11,170 nt of DNA from Alphaproteobacteria bacterium (GTDB lineage Bacteria > Pseudomonadota > Alphaproteobacteria > Sphingomonadales > Sphingomonadaceae): positions 1 to 11,170 of the forward strand of contig VBAE01000103.1 of NCBI GenBank assembly GCA_005882415.1, in the 5' to 3' direction. The notes beneath the pieces are model-generated. The model worked only from the letters and a program-made list of their open reading frames with translations. It made no database searches and had not been told where the DNA came from. The translations under genes were made by a program, and so were the position numbers. Positions 1 through 5,210 of this stretch are shown here, piece by piece (positions within the stretch are counted from its first letter, which is position 1; each line of letters begins with the position of its first letter).

Positions 1-833
1 TGACCGGCGTGACCCTCGACGACAAGCAGGCGCTCACCCGACAGCTCCTCGCGTCGGGAGCGCCGATTGCCGACATCAACTGCGTCCGCCGCCACCTCTC
101 GCGAGTGAAGGGCGGCCGCCTCGCCGCCGCCGCTCCGGCGCTAGTGACGAGCTGGATCGTCTCCGACATTCCCGGCGACGACGCCGCGGCAGTCGCCTCG
201 GGCCCCGGCGTTCCCGATCCCACCAGCCTCGCCGACGCGCGGGCAATCCTCGCCCGCTATCGGATTGATCCGCCCGCCGCTGTCGCTCGCGCCCTGCTCG
301 ATCCCGCCAACGAAACGCCCAAGGACTTGCCTGCCGAGTTCCGAATTCTCGCCACAGCCCGCGACGCCCTCACCGTCGCCGACGCGACCCTGCTGAGCGC
401 GGACTCGCAGGGCGAGGCGCGCGAGCTCGGCGCCGCCCACGCCCGCATTGCGCTCGATGCCGCCAAGGCCGGCGGCCGCTACCTCTTCCTCTCCGGCGGA
501 GAGACGGTGGTGACCGTCGCCAACCCCTCCGGCCAAGGCGGGCGCAATATGGAATATCTCCTCGGCCTAGCCCTCGCCCTCGACGGCGCGCCCGGCATCT
601 GGGCCATCGCCTGCGATACCGACGGTATCGACGGCAATACGCCCGCCGCGGGCGCCCTCATCCGCCCCGACAGCCTCGCCCGAGCCCGCGCCCTCGGCCT
701 CGATCCCGCCGCCTTCCTCGCCGCGAACGACAGCTACACTCTGTTCCAGGCGCTCGGCGATCTGGTCGTCACCGGCCCAACCTTCACCAACGTCAACGAT
801 TTCCGGGCGATCCTGATTGACGGCGGCAGCTGA
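1..833 (+). CDS. Glycerate 2-kinase, type-2 (MOFRL/DUF4147) family, 5' end cut by window
   Basis: This is the C-terminal two-thirds of a type-2 glycerate kinase, which phosphorylates D-glycerate to 2-phosphoglycerate in the cytoplasm (GckA/TtuD group; older annotations say hydroxypyruvate reductase). The reading frame is open to the left edge with codons from base 3. The GTG at 9 lies inside the conserved 'LTLxDKQ' stretch, so it is not the start; family members run about 420 residues and roughly 130 to 150 are missing upstream. Visible family motifs in order are RRHLSRVKGGRLA, SDIPGDD followed by ASGPGVPDPT, SGGETVVTV with GQGGRN, TDGIDG, and the closing NDSY, LGDLVVTGP and TNVNDFRAIL. These glycine-rich and Asp motifs form the two domains around the nucleotide and substrate cleft. 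The usual GGRNQE reads GGRNME here. It is followed after 17 nt by a small membrane protein gene. Family assignment is firm; physiological substrate is inferred. Confidence 0.93.
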   Translation, partial: TGVTLDDKQALTRQLLASGAPIADINCVRRHLSRVKGGRLAAAAPALVTSWIVSDIPGDDAAAVASGPGVPDPTSLADARAILARYRIDPPAAVARALLDPANETPKDLPAEFRILATARDALTVADATLLSADSQGEARELGAAHARIALDAAKAGGRYLFLSGGETVVTVANPSGQGGRNMEYLLGLALALDGAPGIWAIACDTDGIDGNTPAAGALIRPDSLARARALGLDPAAFLAANDSYTLFQALGDLVVTGPTFTNVNDFRAILIDGGS

Positions 834-850
834 GCGGCGAAAGAGGCGCG

Positions 851-1105
851 ATGGACAGCGAACGCGGCAGGCCCGGGGTAAAGGCGATCGGAGTCTCGGT
901 CCTCCTCGTCACCGGCGTGGCGGGCCTGATCGACCCCACCTTCATGATCGGCGGAAGCGCGCTCGCGATCACGATGAAGGTGGGCCTCGCCGTGCTCCTC
1001 CTCGCCGCCGGCATCGCCCTCGCCCGCTTCATCTCCCGCCATGCGGATGAGATAGGCGAGGCCCGGTTCGATACGAGGAACCCGGAGGACCGGGAGGAAG
1101 GCTGA
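851..1105 (+). CDS. Small two-helix membrane protein, unknown function
   Basis: This encodes 84 residues that I do not recognise as a named family. It begins with a short polar N-terminus (residues 1-10), followed by two hydrophobic stretches at about 11-27 and 32-58, the second ending in ALARFISRH. A charged, acidic tail (residues 63-84) closes the protein, which reads as a hairpin inner-membrane protein. The ATG has an AAGAGG ribosome binding site 4 nt upstream, slightly close but acceptable. The gene starts 17 nt after the glycerate kinase stop, so the two are probably co-transcribed. Its stop codon is directly followed by the inverted-repeat element. Reality of the gene is supported by the ribosome site, spacing and a coherent membrane pattern; function is unknown. 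Confidence 0.7.
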   Translation: MDSERGRPGVKAIGVSVLLVTGVAGLIDPTFMIGGSALAITMKVGLAVLLLAAGIALARFISRHADEIGEARFDTRNPEDREEG

Positions 1106-1116
1106 CGGGTAACCCG
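1106..1116. repeat. Short dyad next to the large inverted repeat
   Basis: CGGGTAACCCG is an 11-bp dyad with 5-bp arms around one base, placed immediately after the stop codon at 1103-1105 and overlapping the first bases of the 96-bp repeat. It is too short to terminate on its own, but it could stack on the following hairpins. Confidence 0.3.
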
Positions 1117-1210
1117 TCATTCCGGGCTCGACCCGGAATCCATGAACACAGGTCAGCGAGAACTCTCATCGAACCGTGTTCATGGATGCCGGATCAAGTC
1201 CGGCATGACG
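1115..1210. repeat. 96-bp intergenic inverted repeat with nested hairpins; possible bidirectional terminator
   Basis: The arms 1115-1149 and 1176-1210 are inverted copies of each other, matching at 30 of 35 positions, around a 26-bp centre. The inner 12 bp (1138-1149 against 1176-1187) and the outer 6 bp (CGTCAT/ATGACG) pair perfectly. Each arm also folds alone: ATTCCGGG/CCCGGAAT around CTCGA at 1119-1139, and ATGCCGGA/TCCGGCAT around TCAAG at 1186-1206. Four of the five differences between arms fall in two base pairs of that hairpin and are compensated (T-A to G-C, G-C to A-T); the fifth is the loop centre. The element lies between two convergent units, so it may end transcription from both sides. 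It resembles dispersed intergenic palindromes common in sphingomonad genomes (from memory, not searched). Confidence 0.85.
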
Positions 1211-1225
1211 ATCCTTGGGGTTCTC

Positions 1226-2017
1226 CTAGTCCGCGACCTTCTTCGCGAAGCGGTAGCTGGTCCGTTCGTACCCCTGCCGCTTGTAGAAGGCGTGGGCGCC
1301 GCCGAGCTCGATATTGCTGGTCACCTCGATCAGCAGGCAACCGCGCTCGCGGAGGCGCTTTTCGGCGCAGTCGAGCAGGGCCTTGCCGACGCCGCCGCCC
1401 CTTTGCCCTTCGGCGACGATCAGCATCGTCACGCGCCCGACCGGGTGCGGCCGATGCAGCGCAGGCGTGACGTGCCAGGTGAGGCAGCCGATGACCCCGT
1501 CCTTCTCGGCGACGAGGGGCGGCTCGTTCCCGGTGAAGAAGCCCGGCAGCCGCGCGGCAATCTCCTTCGTCGAGGAAGGGAAGCCGAGCTGGGTCACCAG
1601 CTTCGCGATGGCCTCTGCGTCTTCCAGGGTCGCCTCGCGGATATGAAGCTCCGGCTCGGGTGGAGGCTCCGGCGGGGGAGGGGGCGCAACCTTGGCAGGC
1701 CGGGCCTTGGGCGCAGGCGCTTCCACCTTGGCCGGCTTGCGCGCCTTGAGCTTCTTCTCCTCCGGGGCGGCGGCGGCAGCGAGCGAACTCTTCCAGTCCG
1801 CCATGTTCCGGCCGCGCAGATAGTCCTCGATCTCCTCGGCGCTGGCGGTCAGCCCGTCCCGGCCGATGCCGAGTACGTCCGCACCCGTCTCCGCGTCCTT
1901 GAGCCCGTAGCGCCCGTAATCGCCGACGCCCGGAGTTCGCCGCCGCGACTTGACCAGCTTGCAGCCGCGGTTGGCGGCCATGTCGCGCAGCATCTCGTCC
2001 CGGTCGCCCTCCGCCAT
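1226..2017 (-). CDS. GNAT N-acetyltransferase with an extra N-terminal domain
   Basis: This is a 263-residue protein in three parts. Residues 1-70 form a compact polar domain containing KSRRRTPGVGDYGRYGL and an EEIEDYLRG helix; I do not recognise it as a named domain. Residues 78-124 are a low-complexity linker rich in Ala, Lys and Pro, ending in poly-Pro/Glu. Residues 125-263 are a GNAT acetyltransferase domain: it opens with LHIREATLEDAEAIAKL, carries the acetyl-CoA loop QRGGGVGKALL (205-215), and ends with the typical AHAFYKRQGYER helix and strand (241-252). GNAT enzymes transfer acetyl from acetyl-CoA to an amine; the substrate cannot be read from sequence. The ATG follows the Gly-rich gene by 9 nt with only a weak ribosome site, which suggests translational coupling. 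It is the last gene of the minus-strand run and faces the inverted repeat. Confidence 0.9.
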   Translation of the reverse strand: MAEGDRDEMLRDMAANRGCKLVKSRRRTPGVGDYGRYGLKDAETGADVLGIGRDGLTASAEEIEDYLRGRNMADWKSSLAAAAAPEEKKLKARKPAKVEAPAPKARPAKVAPPPPPEPPPEPELHIREATLEDAEAIAKLVTQLGFPSSTKEIAARLPGFFTGNEPPLVAEKDGVIGCLTWHVTPALHRPHPVGRVTMLIVAEGQRGGGVGKALLDCAEKRLRERGCLLIEVTSNIELGGAHAFYKRQGYERTSYRFAKKVAD

Positions 2018-2026
2018 CGCCGCAGC

Positions 2027-2377
2027 CTAGACGCTGTCGCCGCCGCCGAGATCGCCTTTGTCGCCCGGCGTTCCCGAGCCGACCTCGCCGCGCCCGGCAC
2101 CTGCGCCGAATGTCTCGCCGCCGGTCGGTCCAACGCTCAGCCGCTCGGCCCCGGGCTCGGTCGCCGAGGCCGCGTCGGCGAGGCTCCCGTCAGCATCGCC
2201 GAGCGCTGCGGCCTCGCCTGCGATCCCGCCGCCGACAGTGCCGCCGAGCGTCCCGCCGGAGGGGTCGCCTGAGCCCGCGATAGTGCCGCCGCCGCTCGAT
2301 CCGCCGGCGCCGCCCAGATCCTCCCGGTCCTGAAGCTCGGCGCCGTTGATCCCGCCGCCGGTGTCTTGATCGGTCAT
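2027..2377 (-). CDS. Gly-rich low-complexity protein, unknown function
   Basis: This encodes 116 residues with strong bias to Gly, Ala, Ser, Thr, Asp and Glu, no cysteine, and almost no bulky hydrophobics. There is no signal peptide or membrane segment. The first 24 residues (MTDQDTGGGINGAELQDRED) are acidic; the rest alternates short Gly runs with Thr, Ser or Asp, for example GGTLGGTVGGG. It looks intrinsically disordered and acidic. Start support is good: AGGAG lies 9 nt before the ATG. It sits 65 nt after the cupredoxin gene and 9 nt before the GNAT gene, so it is probably part of the same transcript. Bias this strong can also create chance open frames, so the ribosome site and tight spacing are the main arguments that it is real. 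No function is proposed. Confidence 0.65.
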   Translation of the reverse strand: MTDQDTGGGINGAELQDREDLGGAGGSSGGGTIAGSGDPSGGTLGGTVGGGIAGEAAALGDADGSLADAASATEPGAERLSVGPTGGETFGAGAGRGEVGSGTPGDKGDLGGGDSV

Positions 2378-2442
2378 AGTTTCGCACTCCTGCTTGTCAG
2401 CGGGACAACCTCAGGCGGGCGGGGGCGTTCCCGGGGGCAGCG

Positions 2443-2835
2443 CTACTGGACGACGATCTCGCCCGACATTCCGAACATCTTGTGGAAGGAGTGCGAGCAT
2501 TTCAGCGGGTAGCGGCCCGCTTTCGGCACCAGCGCGATGTCCGCGCTCTCATGGCCGGCGAGCTCGACTTCGCCCTCCTCGACCTTGTTGCGGTCCTGCG
2601 GCCGGATCGCTGCGGCGTCGAAGAACTGGACGGCGGTGAAATCATGGCCGCCGCTCGCGGAGTTGACGAGGTGAAGGACGACCGGCTGCCCGGCTTTCAG
2701 CCGGATCGTCGCCGGCGCGTAGGAGAAATTGGCGAGCGTCACGTCGACCCTCTGCGCGTGCGCCCAGTCGGGCGCCTGGGCAGCGGCAGGCGCGGCGGCG
2801 AGGGTGAGGAAGGCAAGGGTCAGCGACAGGCGCAT
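2443..2835 (-). CDS. Exported cupredoxin (type 1 copper protein)
   Basis: This is a 130-residue periplasmic cupredoxin, a small blue-copper-type electron carrier or copper-binding protein. The signal peptide is MRLSLTLAFLTLAAAPAAA, with likely cleavage after Ala19, leaving about 111 residues. Candidate type 1 copper ligands are His64 (SGGHDF), Cys113, His118 and Met123 in the C-terminal loop CSHSFHKMFGM. The Cys-x4-His-x4-Met spacing resembles rusticyanin more than plastocyanin (Cys-x2-His-x4-Met). The start was chosen at 2835 because AAGGAG lies 8 nt upstream and the signal peptide begins there; an in-frame start at 2952 would add 39 basic residues with no export logic and overlap the upstream gene. 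It is flanked by gaps of 67 and 65 nt in the minus-strand run. The partner protein is unknown. Confidence 0.9.
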   Translation of the reverse strand: MRLSLTLAFLTLAAAPAAAQAPDWAHAQRVDVTLANFSYAPATIRLKAGQPVVLHLVNSASGGHDFTAVQFFDAAAIRPQDRNKVEEGEVELAGHESADIALVPKAGRYPLKCSHSFHKMFGMSGEIVVQ

Positions 2836-2902
2836 CGAAAAAGCTCCTTCGGCGAGAGAGCGGCCCCTGTCGCCGCGTCGTACCACGGGCGGGATGGGGT
2901 GG

Positions 2903-3256
2903 CTAGGCTGGCTTGGGCTTCGCGGCCGGTGCCGCGGCCCCGGCAGTCTCACCCGTCGCCTTCCGTCCCTTGCCGCTGAACGCGTCCTTGGCTTCGTCCA
3001 TCAGCCGGACGCCCATCGCGCCGGCGGCGGCTTTGAGCACCTTGCCGGCGCCGCGCTTGGCTTCGTCTTTCTCCATCAGCGCAGCCGCGGCCGCGAGCAG
3101 GCCCGCGGCAACCGCCTCGCCGAGCACCGGATGGTCCTTGGCGAGCTTCAGCGCCTTGCCGCCCGCGCCGCGCAATTCCTTGGGCACCTTCACTCCGCCG
3201 ATCTGCTTGGGGAGCTTGGCTTTCTTTTTCTTGGTGTCTTTCTTTTCCTTGGCCAT
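2903..3256 (-). CDS. Lys/Ala-rich small protein, unknown function
   Basis: This encodes 117 residues that I cannot assign to a named family. The N-terminus (1-17) is nearly all Lys, Glu, Asp and Thr (MAKEKKDTKKKKAKLPK). A middle segment (18-42) follows with IGGVKVPKELR. Then comes a moderately hydrophobic, Ala-rich helix (43-61, DHPVLGEAVAAGLLAAAAAL), further amphipathic helix to about residue 93, and a tail of Ala, Pro and Lys (94-117). The basic, Lys/Ala/Pro-rich ends recall histone H1-like or nucleoid-associated proteins, but this is only compositional. The Ala-rich segment might instead bind a surface. AAGGAG lies 7 nt before the ATG. It starts 18 nt after the OsmC-like gene stop, so the two are probably co-transcribed. 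Confidence 0.75.
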   Translation of the reverse strand: MAKEKKDTKKKKAKLPKQIGGVKVPKELRGAGGKALKLAKDHPVLGEAVAAGLLAAAAALMEKDEAKRGAGKVLKAAAGAMGVRLMDEAKDAFSGKGRKATGETAGAAAPAAKPKPA

Positions 3257-3274
3257 TCGGAGTCTCCTTGGGGC

Positions 3275-3730
3275 CTATTCGACCACGACCTCCGTACGCA
3301 GCGAATTGGCGATAAAGCAATTCTCGTGCGCCGCATGGTGGAGGCGGGCGATCTCCTCGGCGCCGGGATCGGCTGCATAAGCGATCCGCGGGCGCAGAAC
3401 GATCCGGGTCAGCGCAGGCCTGCCGAACTCGTTGCGGCCCATCGTCCCCTCGGCCTCGTCGCGATAGGACAGCACCTCCACGCCTGCGTGGCGGGCGAAA
3501 TCGAGGAACCAGAGCATGTGGCAGGACGAGACCGAGGCGACCAGCGCCTCCTCGGGATCGACACCGGCGGGATCGGAGAGCGGCACCGGGACGATGGAAG
3601 GCGAGGCAGAGGCGTGGACGACAGCACCGCCATCGAACCGCCATTCGTGCGCGCGGCTGTAGCGGCCGGAGAGGAAGTCACGCCCATTCCCGCCCCCGCC
3701 TTTCCACTCGACCGTCGCGTCGTGCTTCAT
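3275..3730 (-). CDS. OsmC/Ohr-family protein (thiol peroxidase-like)
   Basis: This is a 151-residue OsmC-superfamily protein. The fold reads as N-terminal strands (MKHDATVEWKG), a long helix with the first conserved cysteine in ASVSSCHMLWFL (Cys70), and the second cysteine in HENCFIANSLRTEV (Cys138). A conserved-type acidic pair precedes the helix (VDPEEAL, residues 57-63). Members with both cysteines reduce organic hydroperoxides in the cytoplasm using dithiols, so detoxification is the expected role; whether this is OsmC, Ohr or the more divergent 'OsmC family' branch is not settled. The NPxxGxNPEELL pattern of classical members is replaced by LSDPAGVDPEEAL. The ATG overlaps the bactofilin stop by 4 nt (ATGA on the coding strand), which implies translational coupling. 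Confidence 0.9.
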   Translation of the reverse strand: MKHDATVEWKGGGGNGRDFLSGRYSRAHEWRFDGGAVVHASASPSIVPVPLSDPAGVDPEEALVASVSSCHMLWFLDFARHAGVEVLSYRDEAEGTMGRNEFGRPALTRIVLRPRIAYAADPGAEEIARLHHAAHENCFIANSLRTEVVVE

Positions 3731-4167
3731 TCCGCCGCCTGCACCTGCGCTTCGCCGGGGAAGAGGCTCGGCACCGCCTGAACCGCCGGGCGGGCTGCGG
3801 CGCCGGACTGGCCGCGGCGGGTGAAGCGGCCGTCCACCTCGGCACCGGCGGCGATGGTGAGGCTCTCATAGCTGATGTCGCCGACGATCTTGGCCGTGGC
3901 TTCGAGCGCGACCCGGGCGGCGCTGATCACGCCGCGCACGGTGCCGGCGATGGTCACCTCGTCCGCGCTGACATTGCCGGCGATGGTGCCGCTCGGCCCC
4001 TGGATCAACGCGGCGCAGCTGATGTCGCCGTGGACGGTTCCGTCGATGTGGAGGTGCGAGGCGGTGGCGATGTCGCCGGTCAGCTCCGCCTCCGCACCGA
4101 TGAACGACAGGCTTGCGCCCCCCTTGCCGCGGGCGCCGCCCGCTTCCTTCGCCGACAGGCTGAACAT
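3727..4167 (-). CDS. Bactofilin (polymer-forming cytoskeletal protein)
   Basis: This is a 146-residue bactofilin. These proteins self-assemble without nucleotide into filaments, often at the inner face of the membrane, and help place cell wall or envelope machinery. The core (residues about 20-116) is the DUF583 right-handed beta-helix: SFIGAEAELTGDI, HIDGTVHGDI, GTIAGNVSADEVTIAGTVRG, ARVALEATAKIVGDI and LTIAAGAEVDGRF are successive coils with the typical G-x-[IV] rhythm. Short disordered ends flank it (1-19, and a Pro/Ala/Gln tail from 117). The start was set at the ATG at 4167, preceded by GGGAG at 9 nt and giving the usual MFS opening. An in-frame TTG at 4200 would add 11 charged residues with no support. 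It heads the minus-strand run and reads away from the methyltransferase gene. Confidence 0.93.
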   Translation of the reverse strand: MFSLSAKEAGGARGKGGASLSFIGAEAELTGDIATASHLHIDGTVHGDISCAALIQGPSGTIAGNVSADEVTIAGTVRGVISAARVALEATAKIVGDISYESLTIAAGAEVDGRFTRRGQSGAAARPAVQAVPSLFPGEAQVQAAE

Positions 4168-4234
4168 CGCTTTCGACTCCCGCTCGCGTCCCCGCCCCAA
4201 ACATCCGCCGATTCGCGCGGACGATCAATAGCGA

Positions 4235-4251
4235 CCGTTTCGTCGACGAAA
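4235..4251. promoter_or_regulatory. Palindromic candidate operator in the divergent region, copy 1
   Basis: TTTCGTCGACGAAA (4238-4251) is a perfect 14-bp palindrome. The 17-mer from 4235 matches 16 of 17 bases of the stretch 5114-5130 ahead of the BlaI-type gene. Its left end is 96 nt from the methyltransferase ATG; in the second copy the distance is 94 nt. A possible -10 element (TGCTAT, 4276-4281) lies 24 nt downstream, so the site would sit just upstream of the -35 region. It also lies between the divergent start codons at 4167 and 4334, so it could act on both genes. No regulator is identified. The rest of 4168-4333 (166 bp) shows nothing else clear. Confidence 0.45.
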
Positions 4252-4333
4252 GGAGCGCACTCGTCGCAAGCCATGTGCTATGTCCGGACCGATGGGCCGA
4301 GAGGGCGCTTCTGACTTTGTGGGGAGAGAGATC

Positions 4334-5107
4334 ATGCGGGCATTAGGCAGCCTGGTTGCACTGCTTCTGGTGACGAGCGCTCCGGCGCCGGCGGCGAAGC
4401 TTCCCGCACGCGCTCCCGCCGACGCCGCGACCGCCGTCGCCTCGACGGACCGTCCGGCCGACGAGGTGAAGCTCGACGAGAGCAGGAAGCCGGTCGAGAT
4501 ATTGCGCTTCATGGGCCTGAAGAAGGGCGACATGGCCCTCGATCTGTTCGCGGGCAGCGGATATTATACCGAGATCATGGCCAAGGCCGTGGGGCCGAAG
4601 GGCGGCGTCCTCGCCTGGGAGCCGGCCAATTTCCTCAACGACAAGGCGCGTAAGAGCTGGGGCGAGCTCAAGGGCCGCGCGCCCAATTCCGGCATGTACG
4701 CGACTCCGGCGACCGCCTTCTCCGCGCCGGCCAATGCGTTCGATTTCGTGATGTTCCATTTGAACTATCACGACACCTATTGGGAGAGCGCCAAATACGG
4801 CTTCGCGCGGATGGAGCCCGAGGCGTTCCTGCGCACCCTCTACGCCTCGGTGAAGCCGGGCGGGGTGGTCGCGGTGATCGATCATGTCGCGGCGCCGGGC
4901 GGCGAGGTGCGCGAAGTCGCCGACAAGCTCCACCGCATCGACCCGGCGGTGATCCGCGCCGACTTCGAACGCGCCGGATTCGTCCTCGACGGCGAATCGA
5001 ACCTGCTCCGCAACCCGGCCGACGATCATACGAAGCTGGTCTTCGACCCGTCGATCCGCGGCAAGACCGACCGGGTGGCGTACCGCTTCAGGAAGCCCGC
5101 GCGGTAA
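4334..5107 (+). CDS. SAM-dependent methyltransferase (COG4798-like) with signal peptide
   Basis: This is a 257-residue class I methyltransferase-fold protein. An N-terminal signal peptide is apparent: MRALGSLVALLLVTSAPAPAA, probable cleavage after residue 21. The SAM-binding motif I is MALDLFAGSGYYTE (67-80), followed by the acidic residue at the end of strand 2 (AWEPANF, Glu96). The motif IV-like strand is FDFVMFHLNYHDTYW (136-150), and VKPGGVVAVIDH (173-184) is the usual post-motif loop and strand. The start is the ATG at 4334 with GGAGAG upstream; an in-frame ATG at 4280 would add 18 residues before the signal peptide and lies in the probable promoter. The substrate is unknown. An exported SAM enzyme is odd because SAM is cytoplasmic; the leader may instead be a membrane anchor. 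The nearest named group from memory is COG4798, 'predicted methyltransferase'. Confidence 0.88.
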   Translation: MRALGSLVALLLVTSAPAPAAKLPARAPADAATAVASTDRPADEVKLDESRKPVEILRFMGLKKGDMALDLFAGSGYYTEIMAKAVGPKGGVLAWEPANFLNDKARKSWGELKGRAPNSGMYATPATAFSAPANAFDFVMFHLNYHDTYWESAKYGFARMEPEAFLRTLYASVKPGGVVAVIDHVAAPGGEVREVADKLHRIDPAVIRADFERAGFVLDGESNLLRNPADDHTKLVFDPSIRGKTDRVAYRFRKPAR

Positions 5108-5111
5108 TCGG

Positions 5112-5135
5112 GGCCGTTTCATCGACGAAACGGCC
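5112..5135. terminator. Perfect 9-bp hairpin; terminator and/or palindrome copy 2
   Basis: GGCCGTTTC (5112-5120) pairs perfectly with GAAACGGCC (5127-5135) around ATCGAC. It starts 4 nt after the methyltransferase stop, as expected of a terminator, but no T-run follows. The same sequence contains the palindrome family seen at 4235-4251, and it lies 94 nt before the BlaI-type start codon, so it may be a protein site instead of, or as well as, a terminator. A shorter related dyad, TTCGACGAA, follows at 5142-5150. Confidence 0.55.
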
Positions 5136-5156
5136 ATATCGTTCGACGAAGGGGGC

Positions 5157-5187
5157 TTGCGCCCTGCTACAAATGTGGCATGCTACA
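5157..5187 (+). promoter_or_regulatory. Possible sigma70-type promoter for the BlaI/M56 operon
   Basis: TTGCGC (5157-5162) could be the -35 and TGCTAC (5181-5186) the -10, with an 18-nt spacer. A similar TGCTAT lies before the methyltransferase gene. The BlaI-like dyads cover the spacer and the -10, as expected for steric repression. Assigned by eye; start site unknown. Confidence 0.35.
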
Positions 5188-5195
5188 GGTGTAGC
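5166..5195. promoter_or_regulatory. Tandem BlaI/MecI-type operators
   Basis: Two dyads of the TACA-nn-TGTA type stand ahead of the BlaI-family gene: GCTACAAATGTGGC (5166-5179, one mismatch in the right arm) and GCTACAGGTGTAGC (5182-5195, perfect). Their centres are 16 bp apart. TACA/TGTA is the established core recognised by BlaI/MecI dimers, so autoregulation is likely. The second dyad ends just before the ribosome site AGGTGAG at 5196-5202. Confidence 0.8.
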
Positions 5196-5210
5196 AGGTG
5201 AGTCGATGAT

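Noticed and set aside
1142..2272. Plus-strand open frame of 376 codons
   Set aside because: It starts inside the inverted repeat and runs antisense to the GNAT and Gly-rich genes; no family resemblance.
2394..2408. Hairpin TTGTC/GACAA between the cupredoxin and Gly-rich genes
   Set aside because: A 5-bp stem with no T-run is too weak to call a terminator.
2860..2876. Hairpin GCGGC/GCCGC between the Lys/Ala-rich and cupredoxin genes
   Set aside because: Only 5 bp with a 7-nt loop and no T-run; expected by chance in such GC-rich DNA.
2836..2952. Upstream in-frame start extending the cupredoxin by 39 residues
   Set aside because: The extension is Arg/Pro-rich, precedes a clear signal peptide, and overlaps the neighbouring gene; the start at 2835 has AAGGAG at good spacing.
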